In this document: positions 49,303 through 59,429 of the stretch, piece after piece
Numbering within the stretch: the stretch's first letter is position 1
Layout: the number at the start of each line of letters is the position of its first letter
Assembly (NCBI GenBank): GCA_027605045.1
Contig: JAQFWX010000008.1
Span: forward strand, 62,001 to 126,000
Length of the DNA: 64,000 nucleotides
DNA from: Phallus indusiatus
Taxonomy: Eukaryota > Basidiomycota > Agaricomycetes > Phallales > Phallaceae
Reading direction: 5' to 3'
Translations under genes and position numbers: made by a program
Notes under the pieces: model-generated
Seen by the model: the letters and a program-made list of their open reading frames with translations, nothing else
What the model was told of the DNA's origin: nothing
Databases searched by the model: none

Positions 49303-50110
49303 TTTCCCGTCCGAAACTCAGCCAGAAAATACAAAGACGAAGGTGAAAATTTAAAATTCCAGGCTGCCTTCGCTTGCTGATTATCTTTGCTTAGATAAGC
49401 GCATGTGACTTAGCCTCCGACAGCGAAATTTCAAATCAGTTCCGCGACATGCAGCAGCATGCTTGGTTGTTACGGTGAAGTCAGCAAATAACGTGTTTCT
49501 TTTAAACAACAACGCCGTCGATGAAAATACATTCTGCAATTCAGATCATTCCTATCGAAGACCTCGTTCATGAAGTTCTTACAGTTACGGCTGGTCCCAA
49601 CTTTACATAAATAGGTGAAGCTCAGTGCACTCCTTAATGAACCAGAAGTAAAACAAGCTAGCGAGTTCTTGTGACTCTTCACTTTCTCCTCATGAATTTA
49701 AGCATTGCTTTAGTGAGAAAATTAGTTGGACGCACAGCCTGGCACGTTGTCATTCTGCCGCGCGCGGTGCTATCTTTACTGCCTTGTCTCCAGAAACGCA
49801 CCATCGGCGTTCATTGGTGTCAGAATTGAATTTGACATGTTGGAACTTCTTTTATTTCTCACTCTCAACCAAAAAATGTGTATCAAGCCAGCCACAGCAT
49901 CCAGTCCGCTGCCACAAGGCTTCATTCCAAATCCACTTGCTTAACGCCACTCGATCAAGTCGTATTTTATCCAATTCCCAATGTTTTTAACGTTGTGAGT
50001 TTATTGATATTAGCGTTAGCGAGATTAATAATATTTTCCTCGCAGACTTGAGCAGTATCGATACACGATCTCCGGTACGACCTCATTTATTAACGCGACC
50101 TGTATTGCAG
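49303..50110. other. Intergenic region between ADE16/17 and the NLR-like gene
   Basis: This stretch holds the promoter of the purine gene (on the left, a CATGTGACTT site near 49404) and the 5' side of the NLR-like gene. Frames at 49470-49682 and 49726-49990 show no family character. Confidence 0.35.
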
Positions 50111-50119
50111 CTCAATGTA

Positions 50120-52363
50120 GCTTGTAGATCTCAAACTGAAAAATCCTACAATTCCTCGCCTGAAGATCCACAAACCAGTCTTTTCAATTGAAATCACCAA
50201 AGTCGTCGATAGCGATAACGAACGATTGAAGCCAGCCGAAGGAAAAGTTGATAGAAATCAAGTTGTTTGGAACGAACAGATTCTGTAAAGTTATCGAGAT
50301 TTTGGAAGATTTGACTAGCATTTTGACGAATTCTCCGATTCAAATTCAAATAGCTACAATGTCAGCTCGGAGTTCACTGTCAACTTTAAAGTCCTTATGA
50401 AGAAGAGGAGAAGGGGAAGCAATGACGAGTCGGAGACTATTGGAGAGTGTACAACTAGCATGTCCAGCCTTCTTGACATATCATCCGGTACATTCACAAT
50501 CCCTTGTAATCTCACTCTCGTGCTCATGACACAAACCATTGTAGAGTGTACCTTTCAACTGCGTGAGAACTATCAGCTAGGCTTCAAAGTCAAAGAAGAC
50601 CGCTTTAAGGATATTCTTGACAAAGCGAAACAGCAGAGTGAGAATGTCTATTTTGCGGATGGGAAATACTGGTCCACGTTTCTCACTTATCTCGGGATTG
50701 TGAAGGCGGAAATAGATCCCGTTGTCTCGGTTTGCATTTTGTTATTCCTAGCTCGTAAATTGACCCTAATCAATCACGTAGTTAAATCCATACGCTCACA
50801 AAATTTGGGGCGTCGTGTCCATGGTTCCAAATGTGAGAGCGTTTTGTTTTTGTCACTTTACAGACAGTAATTTAACAGCCTGTTAGGCACTTCAAGTGAA
50901 TGATGCTCGGACCAAGAACATCAAGGAATTACTTCAAAAATTGTTGTTCGTCTACGAGTACATAGATGAGGCGGACCGGCTGTCTGTATTGAGAGATACT
51001 AGAACCAACCAGTTGAAACTTCTTATCGATAAAACTTGCGAATGTGCCGAATTTATTAATAGTTACGTGGTGAATAATCCAGGTAAACACTCTTTTCTTT
51101 CATGTTCCCAACCTGAGGCAAACCGTCTGATTTTTATCAGTCACAAATTTCATAAAAGGGCCGATTTTTGATGACAAGATTTCGGGGTTCCAGAAATCAT
51201 TTGATCAAATTATGGAACATAATCGGGAGTTTTTGTTGCTCGATATAGCGTCAGATATTGGTAAATCATTTTCTTCATGTATATATGTGCTTGATTCTCA
51301 AGATCTGTTGCCAGTGGTTTCCAACCTTCTTGGCGATATACATTATGCCAATGATGCTGGGTTTGTCGAGGGAAAGAAATGCCTACCAGGAACTCGCGAA
51401 ATGCTCATCAAAGAGATAGAGGAGTGGGTTAAGAAGGATACAACAGAACGTGTTCTCATCGTCAGCGGACAGGCAGGAACCGGGAAATCAGCAGTCGCTC
51501 ACACAATCGCCAAGAATCTAAATGATCAAGTTGGATCATTCTTCTGTTTCAGTCAGAGTAACAAAGGAATAGTCAAGTTCTTATTCAGCACCATTTCTCG
51601 CAACTTGGCCGATCGCAATGTGTTGTGGAGACGAAATCTCGTACGGGCTGTCAAAGACATTGCGGTTAGAAAGTCATCGGATCCCGAAACGCAATTCAAC
51701 GAAATGATCATCAAGCCGTCTAAAGGAACGACAAAGCGGATGATTATCATCATAGATGGCTTGGACGAAAGCGGTGACCAAACGGATCGCAAGGTCCTTT
51801 TGAACTTGCTTTTTGAAAGAAGTTCAGAGCTTCCGAGCAATTATCGTATCATAATAACATCCCGTCCTGAAAATGACATCGCACGGTTTCACCAACACCC
51901 AAATGTTTGTTGCATATATATGGCAGACGTTAACCCCGCTGATACACTTAACGATATTCAACGAGTTGTCTCCCATGATCTATCTGATATAACGGAGACT
52001 TTGGATGCGATTGACAGGAATTGGAGTTTGTTACTAGCCCAGAGCGCACAAAACCTTTTAATATGGGCTAAACTTGCATGTGTTCACATTCTGGAATTGG
52101 ACTCGTTTGAAGCGGCCGACCGACTAAAAGCTGTCCTCTCCAAACCGACATCTTCATTGTATGAGATGTATGGCCAAATTCTTGATGCCCGGTCGGGCTG
52201 CAAGAATGACAGTTATCTCACTCTGTTGAAAACGTTTGTGACGGCACCTATGGTTTCGCGGAAGCCGCTCTCAGTCTCGGATTTGCAGGCGTTTTTCGGG
52301 CCTATTGCAGTGACGTCGAGGTTATATTACACAATGCGGTTCTCAAAACCTTTTTTTTTTTGA
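50120..52363 (+). pseudogene. NACHT-type STAND/NLR-like protein, truncated after the NTPase region
   Basis: From about 50120 the reading gives a C2-like N-terminus (LKNPTIPRLKIHKPVFSIEI, NQVVWNEQI), then the long open piece from about 50370 with VLMKKRRRGS and GTFTIPCNL, a helical domain (ARTKNIKELLQKLLFVYEYI), and from 51360 a NACHT module. That module contains Walker A VSGQAGTGKSAVAHT, a Walker B-like IIIIDGLDESGD and ITSRPE. Introns fit around 50714-50766 and 50834-50887. After PLSVSDLQAFFGPIAVTS (52280-52320) the frame runs into an 11-T tract and stops at 52363, so the winged-helix and repeat domains are missing. An early stop near 50290 needs an implausibly short intron. Family members are self/non-self or stress sensors in fungi. 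It is either a pseudogene or a short NACHT protein; truncation is favoured. Confidence 0.65.
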
Positions 52364-53094
52364 TTTTTGTTTGACCAGATTAGGAAAGATCCAACCATTA
52401 ATGGAATTCGGTCCGACCAAGTCCACGACGCCCATACCCACCCATTAATTACATAAGTGTATTACATCAGTGTTAGCGTTAGTGAACTCGTCTCCAAGTC
52501 GCGCAGTCGCAATCCATCTCAATAATATGATAATAGACTTACTTTCTTCAAACTTTTTTTCATTTAAACTCTGATCTCATCCTGATTTTCATTTTACACC
52601 CAAAAATGCCAAAGTCGAAGGCATCAAAATATGGAACCCAACCGCAACAACTGCCACCCCCTTTCATCTCATCTGGATTCTGGACCGTGGCTCGAAAAGT
52701 ATTTGTCTGCTGCAATTCCGTCAAGTCGTACATTATTCACAAATTCAATTTTAGATATTCGGTGGTCCAAGTATCGCCTACAGAGACGAAAAGTGATATC
52801 TCACTAGCTTCACTAGGCGTCTCGAAATCCCACCAGCCATAGCACAATTGGCACAATTTTCTCAGCGCTGGACGCTACCCCAGCGCAGGCTAGGCGACAT
52901 GGCTGTTTTAGATTTTCTCTTTTCCGCACTCAACTCGAGTTACTCGACTCAGCCCAGCGACATAGCCAAGGTAATTTACTTTGTTTTCACAACGCGCAAC
53001 GCTAACTTAAATCTGATACTTTTCAGGGCTCTTGCCATTATTTTATTTCATGCATATTAGTCACCCAGCGTCTTTTGACAAAATCCCTGTTTGA
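52364..53094 (+). other. Spacer with weak coding traces between two NLR-like pieces
   Basis: No family is recognised. A plus-strand frame near 52606-52842 (start MPKSKASKYGTQPQQLPPP) and a following piece SQRWTLPQRRLGDMAVLDFL (about 52855-52920) with a donor-like GTAATT at 52971 could be remnants of one gene. The stretch 52440-52560 looks non-coding. An insertion or recombination event here would explain the loss of the NLR C-terminus (inference). Confidence 0.25.
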
Positions 53095-53600
53095 ATGGAC
53101 TTGGACATCGTACGGAATGGCATTGAATGTTTCTTGTTGGTTGATTCATACGGAGCGGGGAAAGTTTGGAACTTGCGTGTCCACGAAATCATGACACACC
53201 TTTGTAGCGATCGTATACGTGACTCGCAGTTCGGCGTGGAATTCGGGCATCTTCAAACCACACCTTACGAGTTTGGCTATTCCTTTAAGTATTTTACTCA
53301 GTTTTTGCTAGATTAATTGAGGATTACAACGTGCGCTCCGAAGACATTGAGACACTAGATTACGCGCTTATGGCATGGAATAAAGCAACCTTTTCACCCT
53401 GGACGAAGTCAGATAAAGAGGGTTGGGTGTTGGGCCCGCATGGTGAACTTTTATTCTGGGTTCCTGAGAAGATGCGAAGGAGTTTGTGGTATCCAGGCAC
53501 GTCATTCATGAAATGCCGTAAAAAGTTTACAAAACTCAATTTCGAGAATTTCGTTCATGGTGCAAGTTGGACAGAATGCAAGAAGCCACTTAGAATTTGA
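53095..53600 (+). pseudogene. C-terminal gene fragment with a NACHT-WD40-type end
   Basis: Two pieces (53095-53316 and 53331-53600) read in coding-like frames: LQTTPYEFGYSFKYFTQFLL, then DYALMAWNKATFSPWT and GPHGELLFWVPEKMRRSLWY, followed by TKLNFENFVHGASWTEC. The GELLFWVP...LWYPG...F.HG..W..C pattern is the usual last element after the WD40 repeats of Agaricomycete NACHT-WD40 proteins (family knowledge). No WD40 repeats precede it and no ATG-to-stop gene can be built. It may be the detached end of the NLR-like gene at 50120, with the repeats deleted, or of a different gene. The stop codon sits inside the target duplication of the insertion that follows. Confidence 0.4.
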
Positions 53601-53607
53601 AATCTTT
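53592..53607 (+). repeat. Target-site duplication, left copy (16 bp)
   Basis: AGAATTTGAAATCTTT occurs here and again at 53837-53852, exactly flanking the poly(T)-headed segment. Perfect 16-bp direct repeats of this length are typical of LINE-driven retroposition. Confidence 0.75.
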
Positions 53608-53836
53608 TTTTTTTTTTTTTTTTTTGGTGGAGCTTAAGACTGGTTTTTTGGCGATAGTCAGCCAGTATGGCCAGTCGAGCTATTTACAGGGCCGTTAGCC
53701 CTGCGTGTGTACATAGAGAGACATAGAGACATAAACATAATAGAAAATAAATTTGGCAAAGGTTCGATCTGATTCACCGAGAAGAAATGCATTACGCACA
53801 CCCTTAGGGGTAGTGTGGGACTCATCCGGCTGGGTG
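53608..53836 (-). mobile_element. SINE-like retroposed element, minus orientation
   Basis: A segment of about 230 bp starts on the plus strand with a run of about 22 T (beginning inside the TSD at 53604), equivalent to a 3' poly(A) tail if the element is read on the minus strand. It is flanked by perfect 16-bp direct repeats. It has no open reading frame. A GGTTCGATC sequence (about 53760) resembles a tRNA B-box core but lies on the plus strand, the wrong strand for a tRNA-derived SINE, so the source RNA is unknown. The intact duplication argues for recent insertion. Confidence 0.65.
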
Positions 53837-53852
53837 AGAATTTGAAATCTTT
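53837..53852 (+). repeat. Target-site duplication, right copy (16 bp)
   Basis: This is the right-hand AGAATTTGAAATCTTT copy flanking the retroposed segment. Confidence 0.75.
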
Positions 53853-54217
53853 CTGTATTATGCTACAACCATTGATACGAGTGCGACTGGCGCAAACAGG
53901 AAAGGATGGGGAACCAAGTGCTGAGAAGGAAGCTTTGAAGGAAGTCAAAAGGAAGTTATGCCAGCGTAGAATACGGGAGACCCTCTCTCTTTTACACTTT
54001 CTTTAAAAGTAGCCTAAGAAAGCTTTGATCGTGTTGAGATGTGTTGCAAGAGTTGAATTCTTTCGTGTCATTGAGGCAGGAATACATGAATATATCGACT
54101 GCTTCTGCGCAGTTTGAAGCAATGGATTATCCAATCATTCAAAGTACATGTCGACTCTTTGTACATTATTCTCCATATCCTTCGCATATTCCCAGATGAT
54201 GACAATCGCTTCTAGTT

Positions 54218-55320
54218 CTAATCTTCTTCTAGTCTCATTTTCTTCGCAGCTCCTTGACTGCCTTCCGGGGCCCCGCTTGGGCCTTTTTGCCTTATATGAG
54301 ATTGCTTTTTCAGGCGAGCCGCCATTTTGCCTGTGAGAGCAGACACGGACGGGGCTGGTGTCGGTGTCGACGGTCGACTGTTTGTTTCATTGTTTGTTTC
54401 ATCGTCTTCAGGTCCATCTGGCCGTTTAGGAAGCAGCTCGAGTTCGTCATATAGACGCATCGCAGCAACTTCGTGCGGTGAAGCTGAAAAATTCTGAGTT
54501 AAGCGAACAAAATAGTGTGGAAGGAGAAAAAAACTCTTACCGTTTTGCAGCGCTGGTCCGTTCAGTGCCTCAGATAAAGGCGATGGTTCATTTGATAGTT
54601 GTAACTAGACTCAAATTTAGATATTTTCACAAAACGAGGATACGATACCAACCTCATCTCCGTTCCACTCCACCATAAATGCAGGTTTTGTTTCTTCTGA
54701 GCCATCAGACGACGTCCAGTTGGGATCCACGACCACTAGAATGCGATTGTCTGGTGTTGGCTCAAAGTCTAATATTGGCTTGTTCAGATCCAGTAGTTTT
54801 ACGTCGGGGCTAAATTTGGGGTCATCTATAAATTGATAATAACATAACGCAGACCAACTATTTCAATTCAAACCGGCGTCGGTCAAATACTAAACAATCT
54901 ACACAAATGCACATACCCAATAGCACTGAAAACAACCCACTGATTGTGCTCTTCCGTTCTCAGGGTCATAATTTTCTTTACCGCTATAATCACATCATTC
55001 CTTCATCGTCATCGCTATTAGGAGACTCAGGCTGCACCGTCCACCGGTTGCTCCACCTCCATTTCTTCCTCTAAGTCTTTTTCTTTTTTGTTCCGTCGTC
55101 GTTTGGTTACCCACTGACCCTTTTTTATGCCATTTAGTGTGTGTAGGTGTACGCTTTAGGTATGGTTTGACAACCTTTAGAATTCAAATCTGACGTTTCT
55201 CTTCTCCAATCCCATATGTTCAAATAAGGATCGCCCTCACCGGATACCAAAATAGAGGGATTAAAAGATGGAATATGGATAGCTGACACAAAGTTGAGAG
55301 TAGTATGTTGTTATTTTTCC
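54218..55320 (-). pseudogene. 5'-truncated copy of TRM82/WDR4 (tRNA m7G46 methyltransferase WD40 subunit)
   Basis: Read on the minus strand from about 55320: [20 protein letters not shown] followed by DPYLNIWDW, a Lys/Arg-rich KRRRNKKEKDLEEEMEVE stretch, NQWVVFSAIG, LLDLNKPILDFEPTPDNRIL with VVVDPNW, MVEWNGDE, and a final exon (54218-54483) ending in KKMRLEED. The order matches the C-terminal half of Trm82, which partners Trm8 to methylate G46 of tRNA. The N-terminal WD40 blades are absent upstream; that DNA (55320-55900) has unrelated frames. In the acidic linker near 55020-55050 the frame that continues on both sides contains several stops and another frame reads better, suggesting a frameshift. 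It is most likely a degraded duplicate; less likely a gene with an undetected distant 5' part. Confidence 0.6.
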
Positions 55321-56880
55321 GTGGATATCTTCAGTGATCAAATCAATGCTATTAGACCGAAATATACAAGCATTCTACTTATACGAAGCAAGTTCTGGGC
55401 GAGCCTAATACTTCATGTTGGAAGCGGAACGTGGGCACGATGCAAATGCTATGCAGGAGTCTGATTTATAGCGGATCACTTGAGAAAGATACGACTCAGT
55501 GATCGTAAATCCACCACGGTAAAAGAAAACAGGTGGTTAGGACGCGACTTCGCCCGGTGAGGAAGCACTGCTTCGCATGAAGGAATGTTTTGGAAAATGT
55601 AAGAAGGAATGTAGGGCCGCTGCTAAAGAGTTCTCCGTCAGTCATATCCCTTATCACAAAGCTGCAACCCTTGCACAGTCGCGTATAAGGTCACGGCACT
55701 GTTCATACGTACTGCGCTCATGGCCAGCACCAAAATTTCCACCATAATACTCATATTCTGATATATGGATTACGGGCTGACACAAGACGAATAATGCAAG
55801 AGCGGAAACTAAATGATCGTTTAGGTTGTCGAGGTTTAGCAGAGTACGGTATGGACTGTCGGCGCTGGACCGCCCTGTATTCGAGAAAACGCCCATTCCC
55901 CAGCATGAACGATGAAAGAATCTGCGTCCACAGGGTGTGAATCAAAGGTGAACGTGAATGAAGGGAGAGAGAGACATACCTTAGATAAGAGAAAAGGATG
56001 GTTCGTATAAAATTTCGTTAAGAAGAAGTAGGTGAACGCAGCTCAAGCACAAACCTGGAGAAGAGCACTTGACGAGTTTTATGTTTCAAATGACACTGCT
56101 ATTGTTCCCTGGGGAACAAATCAGATGCTTTATCAATGCGACCTCGCCATTGTTCCGACGTCCTAACGGTGTTTGACGCGCGGTCAAGCGAACATGTATA
56201 GTGCGCATTCGGCTGTCATCGATTGGTCAATGTCGGAAGGCCTGCGGAGACTAATGAATATAAGTAATAGTTGGCGGTTTCAACGTGGGCTGAGTATTCC
56301 TATCGTGGTTAAACGTCCCGTGGGCACTGCCTTTAGTTATGTAAACGTCAAATCGTTTCTGTCTAGTAAAAACCAAGTAAAAACCTGTTGGTCAGGCGAC
56401 CTCCTAGTCTGTTTGCGACTCAAAACGGCGACGGAATCCGAATTACTTGTGTTATCATGTATCAAATAGTCAGGCATAGGCGTTGCGAAGTTAAATTATA
56501 TATGTGTACTAGTATCAGACTTCCACCAATTAAAAACTGCCTGTGAACTAACTCGTGATTGGATTGGAAGAGAACCCACAGTATGATGAAGGAAAAATAA
56601 ATAAACCCTGTCTGAACTCGACGCGGCGTCATGACCATTTTGAATCGAATCCGGGATTCTGAGTTGCAGCGGGCGGCACTGGCGCCTCCGACGCGCCGCG
56701 GTGCCAACGTTAATGTATTCGATATGGTCCTGACCTTACACTCGCAATTGTCTATTTTACGGACGATCTTCGATTAAATATAGCAATTGAAAAGAGGTAA
56801 GAATTTTTCTAATCTCAGTCCGTTTTTTTAGGCTAATCACCACCCTGACAACGTTCAACTAGTATCATTGTGCTTCAAGC
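55321..56880. other. Intergenic region with isolated frames
   Basis: The 55654-55896 (-) frame (with HISEYEYYGGNFGAGHE) has plausible composition but no partner exon or family. Frames at 56173-56469 (+) and 56462-56707 (-) have no character. The last 100 bp are the asparaginase promoter. Confidence 0.35.
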
Positions 56881-59312
56881 ATGGCTACTACCGAGTCACT
56901 AGTTCTAGTCATATTTTGTGGAGGAACAATTGGAATGCTGAAATCAGCTGGAAAAGGTTATGTTCCGGAGCCGTTCTATCTCACAGAAACTCTTCGTCTG
57001 CAATCACGGTTTCACGATCCAGGCGAGGATTCACTATTCTCGCATTCAGACACCGTTGAGGGATACAGGGAATGGTCCCGAAGCGGACGTACTACTCCTT
57101 CGAATATCTTTCAGCCAATGGTCATTTCACAACATCACCTTCTTGTGCGTTCTTCCCGTAAGATAACAGTACCGCAAGCCGCAGCGTACGAGACAAGAGA
57201 ATCTTCGGAGGGAATCTTCGAAACTTATCTTCCGAGTCTTGTGACACCTAGAGGAAGCGGTCCAAGGATCAGGTATACCGTTCTAGAGGTAAACATTGTT
57301 GTTTTCATTGTTAATATTCCTCCCCGCTTATGTTTGACTTGGAAGTGGAATCCCTTACTTGATAGCAGTAACTTGGAGCCTCCTGATTGGGTTCGCATTG
57401 CTACGGAAATAGAGCTAAACTATACACAATTCGATGCTTTTGTGATTTTACATGGAACTGGTAAGCCTCGGTTGTCGTCGAGTATCTCCATATTAACAAT
57501 ACACCAGATACGATGGCTTATACTGCCAGTGCTCTCAGCTTTTTATTAGAAGATTTAGGCAAGACAGTGGTAGGCTGTTTTATCTCTTGCTCCGGACTTT
57601 TCCCCTCTCATATTCCTTTTTGCATGAAGATTCTAACCGGTGCTCAAATACCACTCTCCGAATGGCGGAACGACGCGGTCGACAACCTTCTGGGATCTCT
57701 ATGTATTGCCGGACAATACATTATACCAGGTACATCTCTCATACAAATCAAAAAAAAAACATTGAAATAACCATATCATACATAAAGAATGTTGTGTCTA
57801 CTTCAATCATACCTTATATCGAGGAAATAGAGTCTCTAAATCGTCTATACTCGACTTTGATGCTTTTAATAGTCCAAACTTTCCGCCTTTAATGAAAGGT
57901 TCGCTTATGTATCACTTCAAAATTTGATGATACTCAAGAATAATTTTCAGTTGGGATCGAAGTCGATATGAACTGGAATGAAGTTCTTCGTCAGCCGAAG
58001 CCTAAAAAGTTTCGTGCCCATAAAGGTACATAATTGAACACTCTCATAATTCATGATATATTAACAATGTTACCATAGCTATGTCTACTAACGTCGGTTA
58101 GCCACAAATTTTCTGCTGAAAACGCTCCCAAGTCTCTAACAGATCATTTGACTAGTGACACTGCGATTGTTTCCAGGCATAACAGCGTCCTCATTACGCG
58201 CTTTCTTAGCTGACCCGATTGAAGGTGTTGTGCTCGAAGCTTTCGGGTCTGGAAATGCACCGAATCGAGAAGACATATTGGAAGTATTTAAGCAGGCCTG
58301 TGTCAGAGGCGTTGTCATTGTGGCTATCTCGCAATGTGCGAAGGGGACAGTATCGGATGCATACGCAACTGGTATCGCGCTCATGCAGTCTGGTGTCGTT
58401 CCAGGGGGTGATATGACTCCTGAGGTACTTGGTTATTCTCATTGTGATAATCATTTCGTCACCATCTAAATTGAACTAGTGCGCGCTGACGAAGCTGGGG
58501 TATCTTCTCTCAAAACCTGAATTGACGAGGGAACAAGTTCGCGCCTTGATGCAAGATCCTTTGCGAGGGGAGCTGACTTTACCGAATCCCATGGAAGCAC
58601 ACGGATCTGTTGACGCATCACTTGAAGACGTACAGGATGTTCTGTCCCAGATTGTACGATTGTCGTCGTCCAGAAAAACGAGAACCAAAACGTTTCAAGA
58701 CACGGAAAATAACATCATGACTACCGCACCATGGTCATGGACAAACGCGGAGACGCTCAGTGCGGGGTCGGTGTTATTGCCCGTTTTGATTCATCTAGCG
58801 GCGGCGCGCAACGACACTGAAGCGTTGACTTGGTGTATCAAATCGAGTGCCTACGAAGATATCAATTCTCAGTTTGCAGATCGTTCGCTTGAAATCCGTG
58901 CTGCAGGGATAGTGAACTGTATAGACGTATCTTCGGGGATGTCACCTCTTCATGTTGCTGCGTTACATGGGAATGAAGAAGCAGCTGTACTTCTTTTGGA
59001 AGCGGGAGCTTTGGTTCATGTTCGCGATTTATTAGACCATACCGCGTTATATTATGTGAGTTAACTTCGTTTACTAAATCTGATACGTTGTAGTTATATC
59101 TTTTGTAGGCTGCAAGACAGGGTCATGCTTTAATCGTCGATCGGATTGTCGAAGCTGGTGGACTTTTGGCTGGGTCGGATGTAACAGGCGGGTTTGTTAA
59201 CCTGGGAGTCCAAACGTCCTTAAAATTATCCAGAGAAGCTCAGCTAACCATCTGGTTGAATGCCGGAGCGCAATTCGATATGTCTACTAAGATAATAGAA
59301 AACAATGAATGA
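56881..59312 (+). CDS. L-asparaginase, type I, with C-terminal ankyrin repeats (ASPG-like)
   Basis: The model has ten exons: 56881-57288, 57346-57460, 57508-57569, 57630-57729, 57788-57898, 57951-58025, 58079-58096, 58156-58424, 58480-59055, 59109-59312. Phases close, giving about 645 aa. The first catalytic Thr lies in [12 protein letters not shown]; the second in [35 protein letters not shown] supplies further active-site residues; LRLFPGIT and EAFGSGNAP are typical. The C-terminal third has ankyrin repeats ([20 protein letters not shown] and [20 protein letters not shown]). The enzyme converts asparagine to aspartate and ammonia in the cytosol; the ankyrin part is typical of eukaryotic ASPG proteins and probably mediates binding or oligomerisation. 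Exon 7 is 18 nt. The next gene starts 117 bp downstream on the same strand. Confidence 0.93.
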
Positions 59313-59429
59313 AGTGAGGTATTGTCAGTGGCAGTGGCAGTGACTGAGCTTTAAGCGTTATGTAATCAACATTGCAACGTTGTTTCTGGCGAGTTTCTGG
59401 GATAACCACAACCCAATTTGCCTGTTTCA

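Noticed and set aside
53755..53775. tRNA B-box-like GGTTCGATC suggesting a tRNA gene
   Set aside because: No matching A-box, cloverleaf or CCA-side stem could be found, and it lies on the wrong strand for the element's poly(A) orientation.
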